Assembly (NCBI RefSeq): GCF_033546915.1
Contig: NZ_CP137850.1
Span: 62,001 to 126,000, forward strand
DNA from: Mycoplasmopsis verecunda
GTDB lineage: Bacteria; Bacillota_I; Bacilli_A; Mycoplasmatales; Metamycoplasmataceae
DNA: 64,000 nt
Direction of reading: 5' to 3'
The position numbers were made by a program, and so were the translations under genes. Shown in pieces: positions 30,271 through 46,101 of this stretch. Numbering within the stretch: position 1 is the first letter of the stretch; the number at the start of each line of letters is the position of its first letter. The notes under the pieces were generated by a model, which was not told the DNA's origin, searched no databases, and saw only the letters and a program-made list of their open reading frames with translations.

Positions 30271-33200
30271 ATGAAATATTCTGATTCAGGATTTCAAAAA
30301 CTTATGGACTATTTAGGCCTAAGTTTTTTATCATCCTTAAAAGATGCGATTTTTGATGTCGAGAAACTTGAGTTTAAAAGAGATGAGAATAATCAAATCA
30401 AGTATCAAAAGGTATATTTAAAATCCTCTATTCCGGCTTGAGAAGATTTTAAGCAACTTTTATTAATTTGTAAAAAAGAAAAATTTTGAATTGAGTTTGA
30501 CTATATTGATTTTGATTTAAGCAATCTTGAAATCAAAAATTATATTTTAGGAATGTTAGATATAAGTGATAAACTATGCCAAACTATTTTATGTAGACAT
30601 TTAAAAATGTTTAATTCACTAGAATATAATGCTTCAAATAAATCATGAGAATTTCTCTTTAGCGATAAAGACCAAATGAGAGATTTAGAAATGCAATCTG
30701 CAGTTTTATCTAGCACAATGAGAAGTTTTGGGTTTAAAAACTTTATGCTTCTTCCGAAATACATTGATGCTTGTGATTGAACTCCTGAACAAGATATTCG
30801 AAATCAATATGCTAAATCTTGTCAAATTTACACTGAATTAGATGATAATTATTCGCAACAACAAACTGGCTTTGAAAGAAAAGTGTCTGATAAAAAATAT
30901 AATTCAAATAGACACTATCGTAAATCAAGTAAAAATTACTCTACAGTCTCTATCGAATATATCAATTCACTAGCTCCAGAAGTAATTGATATACCTGTTA
31001 TGACAAGTGGAATAGTTTATAAACAAGATATAATAGAAAGACCTGAATTTAAAATTTATAAATTTTACATTTCGAATTATTATGATGCACTTGAAATATC
31101 TTATTTTGTCAATAACAACAATGTTCCAGAATATATCCCGACAATTAATGATTATGTAGAAGTATATGGTACTGTAGCAAACCCATATTCATATCGTGGC
31201 GAAGGGCCATTAAACAAAATTATCAAGGCGCACTCTTTTATTAAAATTGATAACCCAAGAAATATTAAGCAAGATAATGCTGATTTTAAAAGAGTTGAAT
31301 TATCTGCTCGGTCAAAAATGAGCACAATGGATGGATTACTTGATCCAAAAGATTTAATTGAGATTGCGTCAAAATATGGACATAAAGCTGTAGCTTTAGT
31401 TGATTCTAATGGAGTTCAAGGATTTCCTGAGTTTTATCATTCTGCTAAAAAAGCTGGTATTAAGCCAATTTATGGTGTGTCTTTTGATGTAATTGATAAA
31501 AACCATAATTTCTTGCTTAATTATGATCATACAAATCCAAATATTTTAACCTCAGAATATGTTGTTCTTGATATTGAAACTACTCACTTATCGGCACAAT
31601 ATGGAGAATTAATTGAATTTGGAGCTTCGGTTGTAGTTGATGGTGAAATTAAAGAAACACACCAATTTTTTATAAAAGCTAAGAAACCTTTATCTTCAAC
31701 TACAATTAATCTGACTAATATAACGGATGTAATGCTAGAAAATGAAGGATATTCGTTACATGAGGGGCTTGAAAAGATATATAAAATTATAAATAATAGA
31801 ATTTGTGTAGCTCACAATGCTCACTTTGACTCTCATTTTATATATCAAAAATTCATTCAAGAAAATATGGAACTTCCAAAAACCTTTTTTATTGATACAT
31901 TGATAGTTTCTAGATATTTATTTAGTGAAAAAAGAGAACATAATTTAGGTGCTTTCTGTGCAAATTTATCGGTAGTATATGATGCTAATGTAGCACACCG
32001 TGCTGATTATGATGCGGATGTATTGGCTCAAGCTTGAATAAAGGCAATGTATTTATTGCATGAAAAAGGAATTAATAGATTTGATGAATTGGATTCAATT
32101 CAAGATAATAGTATTTATAATCGTACTCGTTCTTCTCAAGTTACTGTGTTAGCGTTAAATCAAAAAGGATTAAAAGAACTATTTAATTTAGTTACTTTAT
32201 CATTAACACATAGATTTTTCGGATCTCCAAAATTATTTCTAGAAGATTTAGTTAAGTCTCCTAATTTATTATTTGGATCAGGTGGATTAAAATCTAGATT
32301 CCTGGATTATATGTTTTATTCATCAGATTTAGCTATTAAAGATATTCTAGATAAATTTGATTATATTGAAATACCACACATAAATGCTCTAGATCACTAT
32401 ATTGAATCACCTGATAAATTTTCACAATTTGAAGTTCAAGACACTATTATTAGAATGATACAATTAGCTCAACAAAATAATAAAATACCAGTAGCAATTG
32501 GTGATGTTAGATACCAAGATAAATTAGACCAAAATGTTTTCAAATGCCTTGTATATTCAAAAGGGATAGGAAATGCAACACACTTTTTATTTGATTATAA
32601 AAAAGCACAATCTAAAAAGAACAAGCTGCCTGATTTAGCTTTTTATACAACTGATGAAATGCTTGAATCATTCAACTTCATAAAAAATGATGAATTAATT
32701 CAAGATATTGTAATAAATAATCCAAATCATATTGCAAATATGGTCCAAGATGATATCGAAGTTATTCATAAAGACTTATATACACCTAAATTTGATAATT
32801 CTAAAGATAAACTTTATGAATTGGTTTATAAAACAGCTCATGAAAAATATGGTGAAATACTTCCACCTTTAATTGAAGAAAGATTAAAGAAAGAAATTAC
32901 ACCTATATTACAATATGGATTTGATGTTATATATTGAATATCGCATAAACTTGTTAAAAAATCTCTTGATAATGGATATTTAGTAGGGAGCCGTGGAAGT
33001 GTTGGCTCTTCATTAGTTGCAACAATGGCCGGAATTACTGAAGTAAACCCATTACCACCGCATTATATTTGTTCAAAATGTAAAAATTTTGAACTAGTTA
33101 ATGTTGAAGGTATAACATCAGGATTTGACTTAGATGATAAAATTTGTCCTAAATGTAATATAGTTATGGAAAAAGATGGACAAACAATTCCGTTCGAAAC

Positions 33201-34668
33201 ATTCTTAGGGTTTAATGCTGATAAAGTTCCTGATATTGATTTAAACTTCTCAGGAGATTATCAAGGAGAAATACATAACGAAATTAAGAGATTATTTGGT
33301 GAATCACATACTTTTAGAGCTGGTACTATATCAACTATTAAAAGTAAAACGGCATATGGTTATGTAAGAAAAGCTGTAGAAGAATATGGATTTGAGTTTT
33401 CTAATCCTTATATAGATTTCTTATCCACGAAAATGGAAGGGGTAAAAAGAACAACAGGTCAACACCCTGGAGGAATTATAATTATTCCGAAAGAATTTGA
33501 TGTAGAAGATTTTACTCCAATTAATTATCCTGCTGATGATATTTCATTAGATTGAAAAACAACTCACTTTGATTTCCATGCTATTCATGATAATGTGCTT
33601 AAGCTGGATATTTTAGGTCATGTTGATCCTACAGCTATCAGAATGCTAGAAAGACTAACTGGATTAGATGTAAAAAAAGATATTCCTAAAAAAGACCCAG
33701 CTGTTATGTCTCTTTTTAGTAGTACAAAAGCACTTAATATAGAACCTAAAGATATAGGTGGTGAAATAACAGGCGCATTAGGATTACCTGAATTTGGTAC
33801 CAACTTTGTTCGTAGGATGTTATATGAAGCTAAGGCTGAATCATTTGCTGATTTAATTTCATTATCAGGTTTATCGCATGGAACAGATGTGTGAACAGGA
33901 AATGCCCAAAGTCTTATTAATGAAAAAGGATTTACCTTAAAAGATGTTATATCTTGTCGTGATGATATTATGGTTTACTTAATTAATAAAGGGGTTGATC
34001 CGTTATATTCATTTAAGATAATGGAAAAAGTTCGTAAAGGTAAGGGACTAACTGAAGAAGAAAGCACACAATTAAGAAAAGATAATGTTCCGGAATGATA
34101 TATAGATTCAATGAAAAAGATTAAATATATGTTCCCTAAAGCGCACGCTACTGCCTATGTATTAATGGCATGAAGAATTGCTTGATTTAAACTATATTAT
34201 CCACTTGAGTACTATGCAACATTTTTCACAACAAGAGTTGAAGAATTTGATATTCAGACATTAAAAGATGATTATGGAGCAATTAAAATAAATAAAAAGA
34301 TTAAAGAAATTGAATTCTCAAAAGATAAAAAAGTTAAAGATGAAAACTTAATGCAAACACTTGAAATTGCTCGTGAATTATATGCAAGAGGATTTAATAT
34401 TTCCAATATAGACTTAAAAAGATCGCTAGCTACTGAATGAGTTGTGGATAAAGAGCACAAAACATTAATACCACCATTTTCAGCAATTGGTGGGCTTGGA
34501 GAAGCTGTAGCAAATAAAATTGTTGAAGGCAGAAATGAACAGCAATATATGTCAAAAGAAGATTTCAAGAAGCGAAGTGGTATTAACATAACCTTATATA
34601 AATATCTAAATGATGAGTTAGGAATATTAGATTATTTAAACGAAACAAACCAAATGAAGTTATTTTAA
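30271..34668 (+). CDS. polC: DNA polymerase III alpha subunit, PolC type
   Basis: 1465 aa, the replicative polymerase of low-GC Gram-positives. Order: N-terminal OB region, split PHP domain, DEDD proofreading exonuclease (VVLDIETT with D434/E436, [18 protein letters not shown]), zinc-binding insert (CSKCK and CPKC), and the C-family polymerase core with the DIDLNFSG aspartates at 988/990 and TTGQHPGG. The PHP metal ligands are lost (S345-A346-R347 where H-x-H is usual, DS for DH at 378-379), so that domain is probably structural only. GGAGG precedes ATG at 30271. Confidence 0.97.
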
Positions 34669-34740
34669 GTACTAAACATAAATTTAATAAAAAAATACAT
34701 TTTTATTAAAAAAATAAAAATTTGATAAAATTACATTGCT

Positions 34741-34859
34741 AATAATAAACGGACAGGTTCTGGATGGAAGGCCAGACTTCAGGTTGGTTTTAGCGCTAAA
34801 ACAAATATTTAATAAAATAATATCTAATTAATAATATAAATAGAAAGGATACAAATTTT
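34741..34859 (+). promoter_or_regulatory. Structured 5' leader of tuf
   Basis: A GC-rich island in AT-rich DNA after an AATAAT -10-like box at 34741-34746. It folds as TCTGG (34759-34763) with CCAGA (34772-34776) and a perfect 16-bp palindrome GTTTTAGC/GCTAAAAC at 34787-34802. An AGAAAGGA ribosome binding site follows. No T tract after the palindrome, so it looks like a leader structure, not a terminator. Confidence 0.5.
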
Positions 34860-36047
34860 ATGGCAAAATTAGATTTTGATCGTTCAAAAGAACACGTAAA
34901 CGTTGGTACAATCGGACACGTTGACCACGGTAAAACAACTTTAACTGCTGCTATTGCTACAGTTTTAGCTAAAAAAGGTTTATCAGAAGCTCGTGACTAT
35001 GCTTCTATCGATAATGCTCCAGAAGAAAGAGCACGTGGAATTACAATTAATACTTCACACATCGAATACCAAACAGAAAACCGTCACTACGCACACGTTG
35101 ACTGTCCTGGTCACGCTGACTACGTTAAAAACATGATTACAGGGGCTGCTCAAATGGATGGTGCTATCTTAGTTGTTGCTGCAACAGATGGACCTATGCC
35201 TCAAACACGTGAACACATTCTTTTATCTAAACAAGTTGGTGTTCCTCGTATCGTTGTTTTCTTAAACAAATGCGATATGTTAGAAGGTGAAGAAGAAATG
35301 ATCGAATTAGTAGAAATGGAAATTCGTTCACTTCTTTCAGAATACGGATTTGACGGAGACAATGCTCCAATTATCCGTGGTTCAGCTTTAAAAGCTCTTG
35401 AAGGTGATGCTAAATACGAAGATAAAGTTATGGAACTTATGAACGCTGTTGATTCATACATTGAAACACCAGTTAAAGAATTCGACAAACCATTCTTAAT
35501 GGCAGTTGAAGACGTATTTACAATTACAGGACGTGGAACAGTTGCTACAGGTCGTGTAGAACGTGGAACACTTAAATTAAACGATGAAGTTGAAATCGTT
35601 GGATTAAAACCTACTAAGAAAACAGTTGTTACAGGAATTGAAATGTTCCGTAAAAACCTTAAAGAAGCTCAAGCAGGGGACAACGCTGGATTATTACTTC
35701 GTGGAATTAACCGTGAAGATGTTGAACGTGGACAAGTTCTTGCAAAACCAGGTTCAATCGTTCCTCACACAGAATTCGAAGCTGCTATCTATGTACTTAA
35801 AAAAGAAGAAGGTGGACGTCACACACCATTCTTTAAAAACTATAAACCACAATTCTACTTCCGTACAACAGACGTAACAGGTGGTATTGAATTTGAACCA
35901 GGACGTGAAATGGTTATGCCTGGTGAAAACGTTAACTTAAAAGTTAAATTAATTGCACCTATCGCTGTTGAAGAAGGAACAAAATTCTCAATCCGTGAAG
36001 GTGGACGTACAGTAGGAGCTGGTTCAGTTACAAAAATTATTAAATAA
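34860..36047 (+). CDS. tuf: Elongation factor Tu
   Basis: 395 aa. GTPase delivering aminoacyl-tRNA to the ribosome. G1 [10 protein letters not shown]2 ARGITINT, G3 DCPGHADY, G4 NKCD, then domains 2 and 3. Codon use is strongly biased to highly expressed codons (CGT, GGT, AAC) compared with neighbours. Monocistronic, with its own leader and terminator. Confidence 0.99.
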   Translation: MAKLDFDRSKEHVNVGTIGHVDHGKTTLTAAIATVLAKKGLSEARDYASIDNAPEERARGITINTSHIEYQTENRHYAHVDCPGHADYVKNMITGAAQMDGAILVVAATDGPMPQTREHILLSKQVGVPRIVVFLNKCDMLEGEEEMIELVEMEIRSLLSEYGFDGDNAPIIRGSALKALEGDAKYEDKVMELMNAVDSYIETPVKEFDKPFLMAVEDVFTITGRGTVATGRVERGTLKLNDEVEIVGLKPTKKTVVTGIEMFRKNLKEAQAGDNAGLLLRGINREDVERGQVLAKPGSIVPHTEFEAAIYVLKKEEGGRHTPFFKNYKPQFYFRTTDVTGGIEFEPGREMVMPGENVNLKVKLIAPIAVEEGTKFSIREGGRTVGAGSVTKIIK

Positions 36048-36063
36048 TAATTACTGAATATAC

Positions 36064-36096
36064 AAAGTATGCACATATGTGTGTACTTTTTTTGTT
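36064..36096 (+). terminator. Terminator of tuf
   Basis: AAAGTATGCACA pairs with TGTGTGTACTTT around a short loop, followed by seven Ts. Confidence 0.85.
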
Positions 36097-36158
36097 TTTT
36101 TCCAGATATAGTGCAAAAAAATAAAAACATATATTAATAGCGAAGTAGAAAGGAAAAA

Positions 36159-37142
36159 ATGAACGAAGAAAAAAATAAAGAAAATACCCAACAAGTTATA
36201 AAAGATACTTTAAAAGAAATAACAAAAAAATTAGGTGAAGAATCAATAATGCTACTAGGTGATATACCTTATATATCTGTTGACACTTTTCATAGTGGAA
36301 GCTATATATTAGATAAATTATTAGGTATTAATGGATTGCCGAAAGGAAAAATCATTGAAATATATGGACCTGAAAGTTCTGGAAAAACATCATTAGCCTT
36401 AAGCGCAATAGCAGAAGTGCAAAAATCTGGTGGAATTGCAGCCTTTATAGATGCTGAACATTCAATTGATTCAGAATATGCATCGAAAATTGGTGTAGAT
36501 GTTAGCAAATTAATTTTGTCACAACCTAATTCAGGTGAACAAGGATTAGAAATTGTAGATATTTTAGCAAAAACAGGTAATGTGGATTTAATTGTTGTTG
36601 ATAGTGTTGCTGCATTAGTACCTGAGGCGGAATTAAATGGCGAAATGACTGATTTACAAATAGGTGCTCAAGCTAGACTTATGTCCAAAGGATTAAGAAA
36701 AATTACTGGAAACCTAAATAAGAATAAGACAACAATAATATTTATTAATCAAATAAGAGAAAAGGTTGGTGTTATTTTTGGGAGTCCTGAAACAACTCCT
36801 GGTGGCCGTGCTTTAAAATTTTATTCAAGCATAAGAATTGAAGTGAGAAAGGGTTCACCTATAACTGAAGGTAAAGATATAGTAGGTAATGAAATAAAAT
36901 TTAAAGTAGTTAAAAATAAATTATCAATACCATATAAAACAGGTCAATCAGAATTATATTTCTCAACTGGACTGGATAAATATGGTGAATTAGTAGAAAT
37001 AGGCGTTGAAAAAGGTGTGTTAGAAAAGAAAGGAGCTTGATTTAGCTACAAAGGAGAAAATATTGCACAAGGAAAGAAAAATATGCGGAATATAATATTT
37101 TCAAACATCGAAATGCATCAAGAAATTTTAAATTCATTTTAG
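36159..37142 (+). CDS. recA: Recombinase RecA
   Basis: 327 aa. Strand-exchange ATPase. Walker A GPESSGKT at 70-77, Walker B LIVVDSVAAL, L2 loop region KVGVIFGSPETTPGGRALKF. TGA at 37038 is Trp, leading into a short C-terminal domain. The acidic C-terminal tail of longer RecAs is absent. AGAAAGGA precedes the ATG. A working RecA is relevant to the hsdS repeat. Confidence 0.97.
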
Positions 37143-37154
37143 TAGGATAAAAAG

Positions 37155-37174
37155 AATCGCAATCGCGATTTTTT
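37155..37174 (+). terminator. Terminator of recA
   Basis: AATCGC (37155-37160) and GCGATT (37165-37170) with a four-base loop and T run. Confidence 0.8.
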
Positions 37175-37265
37175 GGTATTATTAGTTAGCTAATCTTTTT
37201 AAAAATCAATAAAAAAGAAAATAAAAAAAGTTGATATTTTTATTATGAGTTTTGACTTTCTGTTA

Positions 37266-37345
37266 TATAATAATATCACTTAACAGCTAAACAGCTGTGC
37301 TAAAGTTCTTTGAAAACTAGATATATACAATGTACATGACAGTCA
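37266..37345 (+). promoter_or_regulatory. rRNA operon promoter and leader
   Basis: TATAAT at 37266-37271. The leader carries a boxA-like GTTCTTTGAAAACT, repeated in the spacer before 23S, and one strand of the 16S processing stem (37316-37327 and 37336-37342), which pairs with 38915-38933. Confidence 0.65.
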
Positions 37346-38854
<1,509 letters not shown>

Positions 38855-39116
38855 ACGGAGTACAAAATAACAATTTATTTGTTACTTATTTACAATTTAC
38901 CTTATTATAATAAGCTGTCATTATATATCTAGTTTTGAGAGAACTTTCTCTCTTATGTTCTTTGAAAACTGAATAGTAAAGATATTAATATAACAACGAC
39001 ATCAAAAAATAAATTAGTCAATTTGTTTTGTGATACCGAGAAATTATTAGAAATAATAATTCGTTAAAATGTCTTTGAATACATCAACAACAATAGGAAA
39101 ATATTGTTACAACTTT
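38855..39116 (+). other. 16S-23S internal transcribed spacer, no tRNA
   Basis: About 262 bp. No tRNA gene is present. It holds the 3' strand of the 16S processing stem (38915-38933), a second boxA-like GTTCTTTGAAAACT (38957-38970) and the 5' strand of the 23S processing stem (38965-38979). Confidence 0.85.
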
Positions 39117-41992
<2,876 letters not shown>

Positions 41993-42057
41993 TATGTATT
42001 CAGACATTTTAATGAATTATTAACATTGCTATTACTATTCAGTTTTTAAAGAATATA

Positions 42058-42078
42058 AACGCGATTTCGCGTTTTTTT
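42058..42078 (+). terminator. Terminator of the 16S-23S rRNA operon
   Basis: AACGCG (42058-42063) pairs with CGCGTT (42068-42073), followed by a T run. It lies directly after the 23S processing stem (42032-42046). Confidence 0.88.
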
Positions 42079-42094
42079 ATTTTCTAAAATAATA

Positions 42095-42100
42095 TATAAT
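42095..42100 (+). promoter_or_regulatory. -10 box of the secY operon
   Basis: TATAAT 26 bp before the secY TTG start, giving a short leader that holds AGAGGGG. It gives the secY-rplQ operon its own promoter. Confidence 0.55.
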
Positions 42101-42126
42101 TACGCTGTAATAAAAGAGGGGTAATT

Positions 42127-43527
42127 TTGCGAACTTTAATATACAAATTTAAGAATAATTGAGTTAATTTTTGAAGCACAAAAGAGCTAACCAAAAAGGT
42201 TATTTTTACTTCGCTCCTTTTGATTGTTTATATAATGGGAACAACAATAACAGTACCATTTGTAAAAGTAAAAGATATTAACCAATTAGGAAATAATTCA
42301 TTCTTAAATACACTGAATTTAATTGGTGGAGGTGGCTTAAGACAATTCTCATTATTCGCACTTGGAATAAGCCCTTTCATTAATGCTTCTCTTATAATGA
42401 TGATTCTCCAATCAAAAATATTCCCTCCGATTCATAAGTTGAGTCAAAGTGGGCCACAAGGTAGAAGAAAAATAAATGTTATAACAAGATTTCTTACCTT
42501 AGCTATAGCATATCCACAAGCTGTATTCTTGCTAAAAACGTTAACAGCAGGTGATAATCCATTTATTTATCTTGACTTATCAAAAGTAAATATATCTGAA
42601 AATGCAATGGTATATTTTATCTTGCCTATGATATTGACAGCTACATCATTATTTGCATTATTTATATCAGAGCAAATTACTAACAAGGGTGTTGGGAATG
42701 GAACAAGTTTAATCATTTTCACAGGTATAGCTGCTAGATTACCTTTCCAATTTAAAGAAGCCTTTTTCCACTATATTGGATTAGACCCATCTAAGTTATC
42801 TAGTTCATTAGTTGGAATTGTGAATTTCACTACATACATTGTTGTATATCTTGTAATTATTATGATTATTGCAATTGTTTATGCAGCTGAAAGACATATT
42901 CCAATTCAACAAATAGGAGCTGGTCGTTCTAAGAGTAAAAAGGATATGGGTAAATTACCTATTAAATTAAATCCTGGTGGAATTATGCCTATCATTTTTG
43001 CTATGATGGTATTATCATTCCCAACAATGATAGCTAATATTTTACCTGCAGATAATGCTTCTAAACAATGAATAGACCATAATCTACAATTTACTCAACC
43101 GATTGGATTTACATTATTATTAGTAATTATTTTTGCCTTTTCTTTAGTAATGGGGATTCAACAATCTAAAGTTGATAAGATTGCAGAAGATTTCGCTAAG
43201 AATTCAACATTTATACCTGGGGTTAGACCAGGAGAAGAAACTCAAGATTATTTAATTGGCATAGTATTTAGATTAAGTGTCTTTTCATCAATTTACTTAT
43301 TAATATTAGGTGGAATGCAATTTGTTGAAATTATGGCTGGTATATTACCAAGTGTAATATCATTTGGTGGAACCGGATTAATGATTTTAGTAAGTGTTTC
43401 ATTAGAAACAGTTAGTCAATTGCAAGCAAGAAGAAAATCATATAGATTAGCAAAAGCTAAAAGAGAATCAATTAAAAACATCGAATCAAATTATCAAGCA
43501 GAAAGTGTCGAAGGACTATTATGATAA
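42127..43527 (+). CDS. secY: Preprotein translocase subunit SecY
   Basis: 466 aa, the channel protein of the Sec translocon, with about ten membrane segments (for example LFALGISPFINASLIM and NPGGIMPIIFAMM). The start is read as TTG at 42127: AGAGGGG lies seven bases before it and the frame upstream of the next ATG (42232) encodes the conserved N-terminal amphipathic region KELTKKVIFT. The last codons are TTA-TGA-TAA; TGA adds a C-terminal Trp. First gene of a secY-adk-map-infA-rpmJ-rpsM-rpsK-rpoA-rplQ operon. Confidence 0.93.
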
Positions 43528-44186
43528 ACAATATCAAAACAAATATTATATTTATGGGACAGCCTGGAGCAGGTAAGGGAACAGTTGCTTCATTACTAGC
43601 AAGTAAAAGTAATTTAATTCATGTCTCAACTGGTAATATATTTAGAAAAGAAATCGAAAAGAAAACAGAATTAGGAATGAAAGTCCAAAGTATTGTTACA
43701 ACAGGTGGATATGTTCCTGATGAAATAACAAATGCAATAGTAAAAAATGCATTAGAAGAATTACAAAGTAAAAATAAATATTTTATATTAGATGGATTCC
43801 CACGTACAATAGCCCAAGCAGAATATTTAAAAACATTAAAAGAATTTAAATTTATAGTTGTGGAATTAGAAGTTGATAAATCAATTATTCTTGAACGTTT
43901 AAGCGGAAGAAGAACTTGCCCACAATGTGGTGAAAGTTATCATATAAAATTTAAGCCTTCAAAAGATAATATTAAGTGCGATATTTGTTCTACAGAATTA
44001 GTACAAAGACAAGATGACACTGAAGATAGAATTGCAAAAAGATTAGATTTATATGAAGAACAAACAAAGCCTTTATTAGATTACTACTCAAAATTAGGTG
44101 AATTAAATGTAATTGATGCATCTCAAAGACCTGATTTAGTTGCTGATAAAGTACTTAAATTAATAGAAAAAAATGATAAAATATAA
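43521..44186 (+). CDS. adk: Adenylate kinase
   Basis: 221 aa. Interconverts AMP, ATP and ADP. P-loop GQPGAGKGT, AMP site DGFPRT, and a long LID with a four-cysteine zinc site (CPQC and CDIC), the zinc-type adenylate kinase common in Gram-positives. The start overlaps the secY end by seven bases. Confidence 0.97.
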   Translation: MINNIKTNIIFMGQPGAGKGTVASLLASKSNLIHVSTGNIFRKEIEKKTELGMKVQSIVTTGGYVPDEITNAIVKNALEELQSKNKYFILDGFPRTIAQAEYLKTLKEFKFIVVELEVDKSIILERLSGRRTCPQCGESYHIKFKPSKDNIKCDICSTELVQRQDDTEDRIAKRLDLYEEQTKPLLDYYSKLGELNVIDASQRPDLVADKVLKLIEKNDKI

Positions 44187-44214
44187 AAACTTTAATTAGT
44201 AGAAAGGATTTTGT

Positions 44215-44961
44215 ATGATTACCATTAAAAATCCTGAAGAAATCGAAAAGATTTCAAAATCATGTCAAATCTTGGCAGAAGTTAAACAAGTTATTTGAGA
44301 CTTTGTAAGACCAGGTGTTTCTTTAAAAGATATTGATCAATTGGCTTTTAAAGAAATAATTAAAAGAGGGGCCAAACCTGCATTTAAAGGTTTATATGGC
44401 TTTCCTGCTACAGCATGTATATCTGTAAACGAACAATTGATTCATGGTATTCCAGGAAATTACGTTCTCAAAGAAGGTGATCTAGTTAGTATTGATTTAG
44501 GTTGCATTTGAGAAGGATACAATAGTGACAGTGCCTTTACAAAAGGTGTTGGCAAAATATCTGATAATGATCAAAAACTTATTGATGTAGCTCGTGAAGC
44601 TTTTTATGCTGGATTTAGAGCAATTAAAAAAGGTGCGCGTGTCGGAGATATTTCATATGCTATTGGAAAATATATAAAAGAACATGGATACTATACACCA
44701 TCAGAATTTTGTGGACACGGAATCGGTAAGAAATTACATGAAGATCCATATGTTCCAAATGATGGTAAAAAAGGTACAGGACCATTACTAAAAGATGGAA
44801 TGGTAATTTGTATCGAACCAATGATTACGCAGTGCCCAAGAATTAAAACTTTAAAAGACGGGTGAACTGTAGTTAGCGCTGATCATAGTAATAATTCACA
44901 TTACGAACATACCGTATTGATAAAGAATGGTAAAGGTATCATTCTTACGAAAGGAATTTAA
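44215..44961 (+). CDS. map: Methionine aminopeptidase
   Basis: 248 aa, a type Ia enzyme removing N-terminal Met. Metal ligands are visible: D in SIDLGC, D in YNSDSAF, H in FCGHGIG, E in CIEPM and E in HYEHTVL. Substrate-site H in INEQLIHGIP-like VNEQLIHGIP. Five TGA codons are Trp, which breaks it into short pieces in the standard code. Ribosome binding site AGAAAGGA. Confidence 0.96.
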
Positions 44962-45177
44962 TTGGCGAAAGATGCTATTAAAATAACAGGCGTTGTTAAA
45001 GAAGCATACTCAGCAGATGATTATTCTGTTGAATTAGAAAATGGCGTAGTAATTAAAGCACACATCTCAGGTAAAATGAGAGTAAATCACATCAGAATTT
45101 TACCAGGTGATGCTGTTGATGTAGAAGTAAGCCCTTACGATTTAACTCAAGGGCGTATTACTTACAGACACAAATAA
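44962..45177 (+). CDS. infA: Translation initiation factor IF-1
   Basis: 71 aa. OB-fold IF-1: [46 protein letters not shown]. The start codon is TTG, immediately after the map stop codon, with AAAGGA six bases upstream inside map. No ATG gives a full-length protein. Confidence 0.96.
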   Translation: MAKDAIKITGVVKEAYSADDYSVELENGVVIKAHISGKMRVNHIRILPGDAVDVEVSPYDLTQGRITYRHK

Positions 45178-45189
45178 TAAGGAGAACTA

Positions 45190-45303
45190 ATGAAAGTTAG
45201 AGCAAGTGTTAAAAAAATGTGTAAAGACTGTAAAATTATCAAACGTAAAGGAATTATCCGTGTAATTTGTGAACAACCAAAACACAAACAAAGACAAGGA
45301 TAA
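45190..45303 (+). CDS. rpmJ: 50S ribosomal protein L36
   Basis: 37 aa, full length. Zinc-binding pattern C11, C14, C27, H32 (CKDC, then VICEQPKH). GGAG precedes the ATG. Lies between infA and rpsM as in most bacteria. Confidence 0.97.
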   Translation: MKVRASVKKMCKDCKIIKRKGIIRVICEQPKHKQRQG

Positions 45304-45316
45304 GAAAGGAAATTAA

Positions 45317-45685
45317 ATGGCTAGAATTTTAAACGTAGAAATTCCTAACAATAAGCGTGTTGTTATTTCATTAACATACATTTACGGAATTGGTCAATCT
45401 TTAGCTAAAGAAATTTGTACTAAAGCAAACATTAGCGAAGATGCTCGTGTTAAAGATTTATCTGAAGAAGAATTATCAAGAATTCGTGAAGTAGCAAAAG
45501 AATACACAACTGAAGGTGACTTACGTAGAGAAGTAAGTTTAAACATCAAACGTTTAATGGAAATTAAATGCTACCGTGGAATGAGACACCGTAAAGGATT
45601 ACCTGTTCGTGGACAAAGCACTAAGAAAAATGCTCGTACACGTAAAGGACCTAGAAAAACAGTTGCTGGAAAGAAAGGTAAATAA
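45317..45685 (+). CDS. rpsM: 30S ribosomal protein S13
   Basis: 122 aa. Head protein contacting the P-site tRNA and L5. Signature [12 protein letters not shown] and the basic tail [23 protein letters not shown]-type sequence (from RGMRHR). AGAAAGGA ribosome binding site. Confidence 0.98.
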   Translation: MARILNVEIPNNKRVVISLTYIYGIGQSLAKEICTKANISEDARVKDLSEEELSRIREVAKEYTTEGDLRREVSLNIKRLMEIKCYRGMRHRKGLPVRGQSTKKNARTRKGPRKTVAGKKGK

Positions 45686-45687
45686 TC

Positions 45688-46077
45688 ATGGCACGTAAAA
45701 CAAAGAAAAAGAACATTACTAGTGGTGTTGCACACATCCACTCAACAAACCAAAATACAATCGTTACATTTGCAGATGAAAATGGTAATGTTATTGCTTG
45801 ATCATCAGCAGGTGCGATTGGTTACAAAGGTACAAAAAAGAAAACTCCATATGCTGTTGGTTTAGCTGCTCAAGCCGCTGCCGAAGCTGCAAAAGAACAC
45901 GGAATTAAAACAGTTAAAGTTGAATTAAAAGGTCTTGGAGCAGGTAAAGATGCTGCAAGAAAACAAATCGAAGTAAGTGGTATTACAGTTACTGAAATTA
46001 AAGATGTTACACCAGTTCCACACAACGGAACAAGACCTCCTAAACGTATTTTAAAACGTGAACGTATGAAGAAATAA
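45688..46077 (+). CDS. rpsK: 30S ribosomal protein S11
   Basis: 129 aa. Platform protein near the E site; motifs [12 protein letters not shown] and [18 protein letters not shown] in NVIAWSSAG is Trp. Two bases after rpsM. Confidence 0.98.
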
Positions 46078-46101
46078 TCGTAACATACAGAAAGGTACAA
46101 A

